Source: an uncultured Bacilli bacterium (GTDB lineage Bacteria > Bacillota_I > Bacilli_A > RF39 > UBA660). From it: 38,513 nucleotides of DNA. This document shows positions 7,826 to 15,409 of this stretch, in pieces. Numbering within the stretch: position 1 is the stretch's first letter; each line of letters starts with the position of its first letter. The DNA lies in assembly GCA_944329195.1 (NCBI GenBank), contig CALVHX010000007.1, positions 1 through 38,513 of the forward strand. Reading direction: 5' to 3'. Under the pieces are notes generated by a model that did no database searches, was not told the DNA's origin, and saw nothing but the letters and a program-made list of their open reading frames with translations. A program made the translations under genes and the position numbers.

Positions 7826-9306
7826 TTATGGATATTAATGTGAATTATAAAAGATTGGCTAGGAATTATACTTTAATGACGGATAGTTATGAATATAAAA
7901 TGGCAAGTGGTTATTTGAAGAGTAAAAAGGAAGATGATATTGCTGTTTTTGATGTTTTCTTTCGAAAGATTCCTAATGGTGGTGGATATGCTATTATGGC
8001 TGGTTTGGATAAGGTTATTTCTTTTATTCAAAATTTAAAATTTGAAGAAAGCGATCTTTGGTATTTTAGAAGATATGGGTATGATGATGAATTTATTAAT
8101 TATCTTAAAAACTTTAAGTTTACAGGAGATATTTATGCTATTAGTGATGGAACTCCGGTGTTTCCAAATGAACCGCTTATTACTGTTAAAGCTCCTATTA
8201 TAGAAGCACAGATTATTGAGACTGCCCTACTTTCTATTATAAATGGTGCGATGGAACATGCTACTGGTGCTAGAAGGATTGTTGAAGCATCTAGAGGAGC
8301 TGGTGTTATGGAGTTTGGTTCTAGACGTGCAGATGGACCTGAGGCAGCGCTTGATGCTTCTATGTATGCTATTATGGCGGGGTGCGTTGGTACTAGTAAT
8401 GTATTAGCGGCAAATATGCTCGGCATGGAGGCTTTAGGTACGATGGCTCACAGTTGGATTGAATCTTTTAATAGCGAATATGATGCGTTTTTAAGTTATG
8501 CTAAAATTTATCCTGATAATTGTATTTTGCTTGTCGATACTATTGATACTTTGAGAAGTGGTGTTCCTAATGCCATTAGGGTATTTAATTATATGAAAGA
8601 ACACAAATTGAATACAGACAATATTGGTATCAGAATTGATTCTGGCGATCTTTCATATTTGTCGAAAGAAGCTTATAAAATGCTTGTTCAAGCAGGGTTT
8701 GGAAATGCTAAAATAGTATTAAGTAATGGTCTTAATGCGGAAACGATAGAATCTTTAATTGTTCAAGGCGCTAAATTTGATATGTTAGGGGTAGGTGATA
8801 ATATTTCTAAACCAGAAGGAAGGATGGGATGTGTTTATAAACTAGTTGCTATTACTGAAAATAATAAACTTATACCTAAAATTAAACTTAGTAATGATCG
8901 AATTAAAATTGTAAATCCTGACTTTAAAAAGTTATACCGAATTTATGACAAAAAGTCTGGATATGCCCTAGCGGATGTCATGTGTAGATGGAGTGAGAAA
9001 ATTGATAGGGAAGAACTAGTAATTGTCAGTTTAAACGATCCTACTAAAAGAGCATTAGTTAGTGATTTTGAACTTGTAGAGTTGCAGAAGCCTATCTTTG
9101 TAAATGGACAACTAGTTTATGATGATTTAAATATTTTGCAAAAACAAAGATATTGTGACGAGCAGATGAAATTACTATATGATGAAATTAAGAGAAGCAA
9201 AATGCCTCATCAATATTATGTCGATGGAACGGAATCTTATGTTGAATTTAGAAATAATATGATCGAGGAGACGAGATGTAAAGTTAGAAAAATAGTTAGT
9301 AAATAA
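7822..9306 (+). CDS. pncB: Nicotinate phosphoribosyltransferase
   Basis: 494 residues, normal for the family. It converts nicotinate, PRPP and ATP into nicotinate mononucleotide, the step after PncA. Landmarks are LMTDSYEYKMASGYL at the N-terminus, FGSRRADGPEAALDASMYA, GTMAHSWIESF with the His that is phosphorylated in this family, IRIDSGDLSYLSKEA, and the phosphate-binding region DMLGVGDNISKPEG. The ATG at 7822 overlaps pncA; an in-frame ATG at 7828 is spaced better from AAGGAG (7812-7817), so the protein may be two residues shorter. Its co-substrate PRPP is made by the next gene. Confidence 0.96.
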   Translation: MIMDINVNYKRLARNYTLMTDSYEYKMASGYLKSKKEDDIAVFDVFFRKIPNGGGYAIMAGLDKVISFIQNLKFEESDLWYFRRYGYDDEFINYLKNFKFTGDIYAISDGTPVFPNEPLITVKAPIIEAQIIETALLSIINGAMEHATGARRIVEASRGAGVMEFGSRRADGPEAALDASMYAIMAGCVGTSNVLAANMLGMEALGTMAHSWIESFNSEYDAFLSYAKIYPDNCILLVDTIDTLRSGVPNAIRVFNYMKEHKLNTDNIGIRIDSGDLSYLSKEAYKMLVQAGFGNAKIVLSNGLNAETIESLIVQGAKFDMLGVGDNISKPEGRMGCVYKLVAITENNKLIPKIKLSNDRIKIVNPDFKKLYRIYDKKSGYALADVMCRWSEKIDREELVIVSLNDPTKRALVSDFELVELQKPIFVNGQLVYDDLNILQKQRYCDEQMKLLYDEIKRSKMPHQYYVDGTESYVEFRNNMIEETRCKVRKIVSK

Positions 9307-9408
9307 TTTTTTTGAAAAATGTTTATAATTATGGTAGACATGAGAACTTTATTGATGATATACTTGTTGTAGATATAAAATATTAGAAGATTGAGAGGTA
9401 AACTTATT

Positions 9409-10440
9409 GTGAATAATGATTTGCGATTAATTGTTATGGATAATATATCGGAATTAGGAGATAAGGTAAAGAAACATTTAAATGATATGAATAACAATAA
9501 TGAGGATTATATTATTAAAATTATTAATGATAGATTTAATAATGGGGAAGGGAAGGTTACTATAAAGGGTTCCGTCAGAGAAAAGGATTTATACATAATA
9601 TCTGATGTTGGTAATTATAGTATTACTTATAAACTTCATGGTCACGATACTTATATGTCTCCTGATGAGCATTTTCAGGATATAAAGCGTGTTATATCCG
9701 CTACTAGTGGGCATGCTTATAAGATTACTGTTATTATGCCGCTTTTATATCAATCAAGACAGCATAAAAGAAAGGGAAGGGAGAGCTTAGATTGTGCTCT
9801 TGCTCTTCAAGAACTTGAAAGATTAGGAGTAAATAATATTATTACGGTCGATGCTCACGATCCTAATATTGTCAATGCGATACCTAATATTGCCTTCGAT
9901 AATTTTTATCCAACAAGTTTTATTTTGGATGATTTGCTAGAGGAAATGGATGATGATAATTTAATTGTTATTAGTCCAGACATAGGTGCAATGGAAAGGG
10001 CTAGATATTATGCAGATAGGTTAAAATGTGATGTTGGCCTTTTTTATAAGAGAAGGGATTTAACTAAGGTTATTAATGGTAAAAATCCAATTGTCGAGCA
10101 TGCATATATGGGAAGTAGTATCGACGGAAGAGATGCTATCGTTGTCGATGACATGATTTCTTCTGGTGCATCGATGCTTGAAGTAGCTAAACTTCTCAAA
10201 GAGAAAGGGGCAAGAAATGTCTATTTGGTTTCTTCTTTTGCTCTTTTTACGGAAGGTGTAGAGTGCTTTGCTAAGGCGTATAAAGAAGGGCATTTCGTTA
10301 AACTGTTTACAACTAATTTATCATTTGTTCCCGAAAATATAAAAAAGGAGCCGTGGTATCACGAAGTTGATTTGTCGATATTAATTGCTCAAATTATTAA
10401 TACTTTGAATAAAAAGGAGTCTTTAGAAAAATATTTTTAA
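9409..10440 (+). CDS. prs: Ribose-phosphate pyrophosphokinase (PRPP synthetase), diverged form
   Basis: About 343 residues from GTG at 9409, preferred because GAGAGGT lies 9 bp upstream; an in-frame TTG at 9391 would add six residues with no site. It makes PRPP from ribose 5-phosphate and ATP. Seen motifs: ITVDAHDPNI, which replaces the usual metal-binding DLHAxQ loop, VISPDIGAMERARYYADRL, and the PRPP loop DAIVVDDMISSGASM (D247, D248). It is longer and more diverged than classical Prs (about 315), with an extended N-terminus. A weak TTGATG-N16-TATAAA promoter may lie in the 100-bp gap before it. Within this cluster it probably supplies PRPP to PncB; another prs elsewhere in the genome is possible. 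Confidence 0.87.
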   Translation: MNNDLRLIVMDNISELGDKVKKHLNDMNNNNEDYIIKIINDRFNNGEGKVTIKGSVREKDLYIISDVGNYSITYKLHGHDTYMSPDEHFQDIKRVISATSGHAYKITVIMPLLYQSRQHKRKGRESLDCALALQELERLGVNNIITVDAHDPNIVNAIPNIAFDNFYPTSFILDDLLEEMDDDNLIVISPDIGAMERARYYADRLKCDVGLFYKRRDLTKVINGKNPIVEHAYMGSSIDGRDAIVVDDMISSGASMLEVAKLLKEKGARNVYLVSSFALFTEGVECFAKAYKEGHFVKLFTTNLSFVPENIKKEPWYHEVDLSILIAQIINTLNKKESLEKYF

Positions 10441-10451
10441 GGGGGGGTCTT

Positions 10452-11249
10452 ATGATAAAAAATATTAAGATATTTGTCAATAACAATTCAAAATCGAACG
10501 AGATTTTTAACGAGTTAAAAGAAAAGCTGATACTTGCAGGTTTTACGATTTCTGAAGATGCTTTTGATTTGGGAATAGCTATTGGTGGTGATGGTGCTTT
10601 TTTGAGGATGATTAAATCTTCAAATTTTGATGGTAATTGTCTATATGTTGGGATTAATACTGGTACGCTTGGCTTTGCACAAGAAATCTCTGCCGATAGT
10701 ATAGATGAATTTATTTGCAAACTGAAAAAACAAGAATATAAGCTTGAAAGTATTGGTGTTCAGGAAAATAAAGTGGTGACGAGGGATAATAATTTAGAAT
10801 GTTTTTATTCATTAAATGAGATTGTGATACGTGAAAAGGATTTAAATACTGTAGTGTTAAATACTTATGTTGATAATGTTCATTTAGAGGAGTTTGTCGG
10901 TGATGGTCTTCTTATTGCTACTTCCTTTGGATCTACTGCTTATAATTTAAGTTTTGGTGGTTCAATTGTATTTAATGATTTTCATACTCTTCAGATTACA
11001 CCAATTGCTCCTCTAAATAATAAGGCTTATAAATCACTTTTAAATTCGATTATTATTCCTACTAAAAAAAGGCTCAAGTTTGTACCTAGAGAGGATAAAA
11101 GTAATTTACTTATTACTGTGGATGGGGTAAATAAAGTTTTTGACAATGTCGTATGTGTAGAGACATATGTTGATGATAAAAGAATTAGATGTTTGAGAAG
11201 TGCTGACTATGATTTTGTAAAGAAAGTTAATGATAAATTTTTGAAATAG
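10452..11249 (+). CDS. nadK: NAD kinase
   Basis: 265 residues, normal for bacterial NAD kinase, which phosphorylates NAD to NADP. The GGDG motif appears as IAIGGDGAFLRMIK (Ala where many have Thr), followed by GINTGTLGFAQEI, GDGLLIATSFGSTAYNLSFGG and ITPIAPLNNKAYKSL, all hallmarks of the ATP-NAD kinase fold. The ribosome binding site is an unusual run of seven G (10441-10447). The gene sits 11 bp after prs, and its stop codon lies before the ribosome binding site of nrtR, so the cluster runs from nicotinamide to NADP, lacking only the nadD and nadE steps. Confidence 0.95.
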   Translation: MIKNIKIFVNNNSKSNEIFNELKEKLILAGFTISEDAFDLGIAIGGDGAFLRMIKSSNFDGNCLYVGINTGTLGFAQEISADSIDEFICKLKKQEYKLESIGVQENKVVTRDNNLECFYSLNEIVIREKDLNTVVLNTYVDNVHLEEFVGDGLLIATSFGSTAYNLSFGGSIVFNDFHTLQITPIAPLNNKAYKSLLNSIIIPTKKRLKFVPREDKSNLLITVDGVNKVFDNVVCVETYVDDKRIRCLRSADYDFVKKVNDKFLK

Positions 11250-11281
11250 TGATATATAATATTTTACGGGAGGTAATTAGT

Positions 11282-12112
11282 ATGAGATATGATTCTGAGG
11301 AAGAGTTTTTAAGAAATTACGATTCTAGTAAATTTGATAAATTGTCTATGACAGTTGATGTATTAATTTTTAGTGTATCTGATGAAGTTGTTTCTAATTA
11401 TAGAAAACTTAGTAATAAAAAATTTAGTGTTTTATTAGTTAAAAGAAATGATTATCCTTTTAAAGATAAATGGTGTTTACCAGGTGGATTTATAGGTATT
11501 GATGAAGAGTTAGAAGATGCCGCTAGGAGAGTACTAAAAAAAGAGACTAATTTGGAAAATATTTATCTTGAGCAACTTTATACATTTGGTGAGGTTGATC
11601 GTGATCCTAGAATGCGCATTGTATCTACATCATATTTGGCATTGATCGACAAAAATAAACTGAACAGTAAAGTATCTGCCAATGTTTCTTGGTTTGATAT
11701 TTCTATTTCGGAAACTGATAAAGAAATAGAAATTTACTTAGATAATGGAGAAGAAAGGATAAGATTTGTTGTATCTAAGAAACTAAGGGATATGACCACT
11801 GATAGATATGATTTTGTAACTACTTTTAATGATAAATTGGCTTTTGATCATCCTAAAGTTATTGTAAGCGGTATTTTTAGGTTGAAAAACAAAATTGAAT
11901 ATACTGATATTGTTTTTAATATGATGCCAGAATATTTTACTTTGGGAGAACTTCAGCAGGTTTATGAAGTTATTTTGGGAAAGAAACTTCTTGCTCCTGC
12001 TTTTAGAAGAATTATTGCAGATAAGGTTTATAAAACTGATAAAGTGAAAACGGGAGGAGGGCATCGTCCTTCGGCAATGTATAAATATAGAGCGAAGAAT
12101 TCACATTTGTAA
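11282..12112 (+). CDS. nrtR: NrtR-type Nudix-related transcriptional regulator of NAD metabolism
   Basis: 276 residues from ATG at 11282, preceded by GGGAGGT at 7-bp spacing. The N-terminal Nudix fold (about 15-150) has KWCLPGGFIGIDEELEDAAR, but the Nudix box then reads RVLKKETNL where active enzymes have REUxEExGU, so two key Glu residues are lost (V and K). The C-terminal part has the winged-helix signature of the NrtR family: MMPEYFTLGELQQVYEVIL, then FRRIIADKV and GGGHRPSAMYKY. NrtR proteins repress NAD biosynthesis genes and release DNA on binding ADP-ribose or related ligands. Lost catalytic residues and a place at the end of an NAD cluster fit a regulator rather than a hydrolase. Confidence 0.9.
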   Translation: MRYDSEEEFLRNYDSSKFDKLSMTVDVLIFSVSDEVVSNYRKLSNKKFSVLLVKRNDYPFKDKWCLPGGFIGIDEELEDAARRVLKKETNLENIYLEQLYTFGEVDRDPRMRIVSTSYLALIDKNKLNSKVSANVSWFDISISETDKEIEIYLDNGEERIRFVVSKKLRDMTTDRYDFVTTFNDKLAFDHPKVIVSGIFRLKNKIEYTDIVFNMMPEYFTLGELQQVYEVILGKKLLAPAFRRIIADKVYKTDKVKTGGGHRPSAMYKYRAKNSHL

Positions 12113-12192
12113 TTATAATGTTTAAAGGTGATTTTAGGTCTAGAAAAAAATATAAAAATAATTTATAATTATAGCATAGGAGGATATGAGAG

Positions 12193-12645
12193 ATGAGTAA
12201 AAATAAAAAGCTTTGTTTATTAGGAGTAGTAGGATTGACTTTGTTATCTGGTTGTACTAAAGGTTATAAGGAAGGAATATACACTGGCACTGCAACTGAC
12301 ACTTATGGTGGTCAAAATAATACTGCCACTGCGATAGTGACAATTGATGTCGATGGGAAAATAACTGATGTTGATTTGGATACAACATACACTAAAGATG
12401 GGGTTCAAACTACTAAAAAGACACTTGGTGATGAATATGGTATGTTTGGTCATGAATATGGTTCTACGGTTGGAGAATGGTATCAACAGGTTGAAGCTTT
12501 AGAAAAATATGTTGTAGATAATCAGGGTATAGATAAATTAGAACTAGATGATGAGGGTAAAACCGATGCAGTAAGTGGATGTACTATTAAGATTGATGCT
12601 TTATATAGTGCAATAGATTCGGCTTTACAGCAAGCAAAAAAATAG
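12193..12645 (+). CDS. FMN-binding domain lipoprotein, candidate ApbE substrate
   Basis: 150 residues. A signal peptide ends in a clear lipobox, LTLLSGC (Cys 21). The mature part is an FMN-binding domain with the repeating ATAIVTIDVDGKITDVDLDT strands, and near the C-terminus DAVSGCTIK (D125 to K133). This matches the D-x-x-S-G-A-T flavinylation motif, with Cys in place of Ala, where ApbE attaches FMN to the Thr (here T131). Such proteins carry electrons on the outer face of the membrane in Rnf-, Nqr- or PplA-like systems. It has its own TATAAT (12164-12169), a strong AGGAGG site and its own terminator, so it is monocistronic. ApbE is encoded 6 kb upstream. Confidence 0.9.
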   Translation: MSKNKKLCLLGVVGLTLLSGCTKGYKEGIYTGTATDTYGGQNNTATAIVTIDVDGKITDVDLDTTYTKDGVQTTKKTLGDEYGMFGHEYGSTVGEWYQQVEALEKYVVDNQGIDKLELDDEGKTDAVSGCTIKIDALYSAIDSALQQAKK

Positions 12646-12652
12646 TCTTATT

Positions 12653-12688
12653 AAGTACTATCTTGTGATAGTACTTTTAATATTTATT
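12653..12688 (+). terminator. Terminator after the FMN-binding lipoprotein
   Basis: AAGTACTATC (12653-12662), loop TTGT and GATAGTACTT (12667-12676) form a perfect 10-bp stem followed by a T-rich tail. Confidence 0.8.
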
Positions 12689-12715
12689 GATACATATATT
12701 TAATTAGGTGATGTA

Positions 12716-13513
12716 ATGAAGAAAATTATAAGATATTTTTCACTACTATTACTAGTTTGTTTTAGTTTTTTTTATACTGATAGGGTGATTAATTTGATAA
12801 ATAAGAATGATCCTTTAATGAAACAGTTAAGCAGTGTTAGTGAAGAATATCGTGTGAATCCAGTGTCCGCTATTATAGAGGATAATACAATTATACCGGG
12901 TATAAAAGGAAGAGAAATTGATATTGAAAAGAGTTATGATAAAATGAAGGTAGCGGGTGTTTTTAGAGAGAGTGCTCTGGTATATAAGGATATAAATCCA
13001 AGTAGTAGTCTATCTAATAATAAAGATAAGTTTGTTATAAAAGGTAATAGTATTAAAAACGAAGTTTCTATAGTATTAATAGTGGATAGTAGCAATGATA
13101 TTGATGATTTGAAGGGCTTTAATAATTTATCCTTGTTTTTAAATAGTAGCTACATAAATAGTACTAATATAGATAAGTTAAAAGAAAATGAGATATATAC
13201 TTATGGAAAGAATGGTTTATATACAGATGAATCTTTAACTAGTGATAGTGCTATTATAAATAATTTATCAAATAATAAATCTTTATATTGTCTATCTAAA
13301 GAAAAAAATCGCGAAACTCTTAAGGTATGTAATGAAAGGAATATGTATGTAGTTATACCTAATATAGTTGGAGATTACTCTGCTATTAAAAAAAGCTTAT
13401 CAAAAGGTAGTATAATTCTTCTTAACAGCATAAACAATATTGATTTGGTAATGAAATATATAAATGGTAAGGGATATGAAGTTGTAACTTTAAGCAAATT
13501 GCTAGAAGAATAG
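12716..13513 (+). CDS. Signal-anchored protein with degenerate polysaccharide-deacetylase (NodB-like) C-terminal half
   Basis: 265 residues. An N-terminal hydrophobic segment (about 6-22) is a signal peptide or anchor, so the rest lies outside the membrane. The end of the protein, SKGSIILLNSINNIDLVMKY then GKGYEVVTLSKLLEE, resembles the last strands and helix of NodB deacetylases (GSIILLH...KGYxFVTLSEL), but the conserved His is Asn. SIVLIVDSS stands where the first metal-binding Asp pair would be. Metal ligands appear absent, so I read it as a pseudoenzyme of that fold, possibly binding glycan. The deacetylase link rests on pattern recognition of one end and is tentative. The ribosome binding site is AGGTGATG. 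Confidence 0.55.
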   Translation: MKKIIRYFSLLLLVCFSFFYTDRVINLINKNDPLMKQLSSVSEEYRVNPVSAIIEDNTIIPGIKGREIDIEKSYDKMKVAGVFRESALVYKDINPSSSLSNNKDKFVIKGNSIKNEVSIVLIVDSSNDIDDLKGFNNLSLFLNSSYINSTNIDKLKENEIYTYGKNGLYTDESLTSDSAIINNLSNNKSLYCLSKEKNRETLKVCNERNMYVVIPNIVGDYSAIKKSLSKGSIILLNSINNIDLVMKYINGKGYEVVTLSKLLEE

Positions 13514-13566
13514 GTTTGTTATTTTTCTTGTAGTAATCTTTTACTTTAAGTTTTTTCTTCTTTTTG

Positions 13567-13575
13567 TGTTATAAT
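13567..13575 (+). promoter_or_regulatory. Extended -10 promoter of the 13609 gene
   Basis: TGTTATAAT, with the TG one base ahead of TATAAT (13570-13575); no good -35 box. It lies 34 bp before the start codon. Confidence 0.55.
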
Positions 13576-13608
13576 GTAATTGTTAATTGAATAGGAGCTA
13601 TTGAAAAC

Positions 13609-14337
13609 ATGAATAATAATAAATTTTTAACTACTTTAGTAGTTATTGCTTTGATATTTATTTTGGTATTAGCAGTTTATATTGGGGCAGGTGTTATCTC
13701 ATCTGATAGTAATTTAGATAGAAAATTTAATAAAGATAAAGAAATTGAGTTTCTTAATGATAATCTTTCTGAAGTTGGCAGTTCTCTTGGTGTATTAGTA
13801 TTAATGACTGGAATAGATAATTCTAATAGTAATAGGAGTTTTAAATTGGAAAAAAATATTGATTTGTTAGAAAATGAAGAAAATAGGCAGTTATTTGTTA
13901 TGGAATATATTTTAACTTATCAAAATAATTATGATAAATTTATTGTTTTAGATAGTGATGAAAAGGTGGTTTTGAGTAACGCTGTTCCTACTGACAGTAA
14001 TACTATTGCTTATTTAAAATATGAAGATTTTAATTTTTATTATAATAAGTTATTTGGGAATGATTTTAATTTATCTGATTCTATAAAAGGTAATACTTTA
14101 TATGATGCTAAATATGTTTATTATCCTAATAAAAGAAATTTGTTAGATGGGTTATATGTACCTATGATAAGTGCTTTAAATATTAAATATGAAGATAATT
14201 ATTTTGTAGCGGATGTAAAGGTTTATTATAGTGAGATGATTCGCAAAATAATTGGATATGAATACGATATGGCAACTTTAATATACAGTAAAAATGGTAA
14301 TGGTGATATGCTGTTAAATTCTTTTGTTTTGAACTAA
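13609..14337 (+). CDS. Membrane-anchored protein of unknown function
   Basis: 242 residues; I do not recognise a family. One strong N-terminal membrane span (about 9-30, LVVIALIFILVLAVYIGAGV) is followed by a soluble, Asn/Asp/Tyr-rich domain, which by the positive-inside rule (NNNK ahead of the span) should face outside. There are no Cys pairs and no obvious catalytic motif. The last third has an alternating hydrophobic pattern (LYVPMISALNIKYEDNYFVA then DVKVYYSEMIRK) suggesting beta structure. It has its own extended -10 promoter and an AGGAG site 11 bp before the ATG. It is transcribed toward rpsD and shares a bidirectional terminator with it. Confidence 0.75.
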   Translation: MNNNKFLTTLVVIALIFILVLAVYIGAGVISSDSNLDRKFNKDKEIEFLNDNLSEVGSSLGVLVLMTGIDNSNSNRSFKLEKNIDLLENEENRQLFVMEYILTYQNNYDKFIVLDSDEKVVLSNAVPTDSNTIAYLKYEDFNFYYNKLFGNDFNLSDSIKGNTLYDAKYVYYPNKRNLLDGLYVPMISALNIKYEDNYFVADVKVYYSEMIRKIIGYEYDMATLIYSKNGNGDMLLNSFVLN

Positions 14338-14350
14338 ATTTTTAATTAAA

Positions 14351-14378
14351 AAAATAGGTAAGCAAAATTACCTATTTT
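14351..14378. terminator. Bidirectional terminator between convergent genes
   Basis: AAAATAGGTAA (14351-14361) and TTACCTATTTT (14368-14378) are a perfect 11-bp inverted repeat with loop GCAAAA. The A/T-rich ends give a U-tract in either direction, serving both the + strand gene at 13609 and rpsD. Confidence 0.85.
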
Positions 14379-14405
14379 AGTTTCTAATAATATTAAGTTA
14401 TGATG

Positions 14406-15011
14406 TTATACTCTACTATAGAATTCTACTATTAGTGATTCATTGATTTCAGCATTAAGTTCGCTTCTTTCAGGGTATCTGACATAAGTAGCAGTTCTTT
14501 TTGATTCATCATAGTTAATAAAATCAGGTCTTTTAATTTTATTTGCAAGTGCAATTTCAATTCCTTTATGGTCTTTAGAGTTTTCTTTGATAGCAATGAC
14601 ATCTCCTGGTTTTACTCGGTAGGAAGGAATATCTACTTTCTTATTATTCACAGTGATATGACCATGATTAACTATTTGCCTTGCGGCTCTTCTAGTAGTG
14701 GCAAATCCAATTCTGTAAACTAGATTATCTAATCTACTTTCTAGTAAAATTAGTAGATTTTCACCGTGAACTCCGGGCATTTTAGCGGAGTCATTTACTA
14801 ATTTTTTGAATTGTTTTTCAGAAATACCATACATGAATCTAACTTTTTGCTTTTCTGTTAATTGTACTGAGTAGTTAGATGGTTTCCTTTTCCTATCTTT
14901 ACCATGTTGTCCTGGACCATAAGGTCTTTTTGAAATGTCTTTGCCATTTTCTAATATAGAAAATGAAACTCTTCTTGCTTTTTTGTTATTTGGGCCTGTG
15001 TATCTAGCCAT
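14406..15011 (-). CDS. rpsD: 30S ribosomal protein S4
   Basis: 201 residues from the ATG at 15011, the family length, starting MARYTGPNNKKARR. A longer frame to 15038 exists, but a perfect AAGGAGG site sits between, so the inner start is correct. S4 binds the 5' domain of 16S rRNA and starts 30S assembly. Visible landmarks are RPYGPGQHGKDRKRKPSNY, EKQKVRFMYGISEKQF, the S4 RNA-binding domain ESRLDNLVYRIGFATTRRAA and RQIVNHGHITVNNKKVDIPS. It is the only minus-strand gene in the window and is a stand-alone transcription unit, as in Bacillus, with a structured leader that may be the S4 autoregulatory site. Confidence 0.97.
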   Translation of the reverse strand: MARYTGPNNKKARRVSFSILENGKDISKRPYGPGQHGKDRKRKPSNYSVQLTEKQKVRFMYGISEKQFKKLVNDSAKMPGVHGENLLILLESRLDNLVYRIGFATTRRAARQIVNHGHITVNNKKVDIPSYRVKPGDVIAIKENSKDHKGIEIALANKIKRPDFINYDESKRTATYVRYPERSELNAEINESLIVEFYSRV

Positions 15012-15029
15012 TTTTTCCTCCTTCTTCTT

Positions 15030-15140
15030 AGAAGGCATATTTTATATTTAATAGGGTGTCTTAAACATATTTTCACTAAGCAGCTTTTAGTTACTTATAA
15101 ATGACACATTACTAAATAATAAAATATCCGCTGCTAAGCA
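15030..15140 (-). promoter_or_regulatory. Structured rpsD leader, candidate S4 autoregulatory element
   Basis: The transcript between the promoter and the ribosome binding site is about 120 nt and can form GTGTC/GACAC (15056-15060 with 15103-15107) and a longer-range helix GCTGCT/AGCAGC (15130-15135 with 15079-15084). Crossing or nested helices of this kind fit the S4-binding pseudoknot leaders known ahead of rpsD in Bacilli; identity is inferred from position and pairing only. Confidence 0.5.
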
Positions 15141-15145
15141 CTAAT

Positions 15146-15174
15146 ATTATATAATTAATAATATTTTAAGTCAA
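15146..15174 (-). promoter_or_regulatory. Promoter of rpsD
   Basis: Read on the minus strand, TTGACT (15174-15169) and TATAAT (15151-15146) are spaced by 17 bp. Confidence 0.8.
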
Positions 15175-15284
15175 TTAAAAAAAGACAATATTTATTTTCT
15201 TTTTCTTTTTTCTGTATTGTAAATTGAAAAAAAATCAAAAAAATGTCAAAAAAGTGTAAACTGGAGTGATTTTGTTCTAATGTG

Positions 15285-15293
15285 TGCTATAAT
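15285..15293 (+). promoter_or_regulatory. Extended -10 promoter of the large surface-protein gene
   Basis: TGCTATAAT with TG one base ahead of the -10 (15288-15293); the -35 region is poor. Confidence 0.55.
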
Positions 15294-15409
15294 TATTTTG
15301 ATGATGGTAGAAGGAAGAGTACCATTTTAGGAGGTGTTGTATCGGGGGTATTAGTTAAATAAAATAACAATAAATGATAATATAAAACATATATGAAAGG
15401 AAGAAAAAA

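Larger units (their letters stand above)
15039..15409. other. Divergent intergenic region between rpsD and the surface-protein gene
   Basis: 371 bp without a gene. The left part is the rpsD leader and promoter read leftward. The right part holds an extended -10 (15285-15293), a hairpin ATGGTA/TACCAT (15304-15309 with 15320-15325), and an SD-like AGGAGGTG (about 15330-15337) with no credible start codon after it. The 5'-UTR of the surface-protein gene is about 110 nt, long for this genome, and may carry a regulatory fold I cannot identify. Confidence 0.6.

Noticed and set aside
15301-15330. Possible 9-codon leader peptide before the surface-protein gene
   Set aside because: No ribosome binding site ahead of its ATG; it is part of a hairpin instead.
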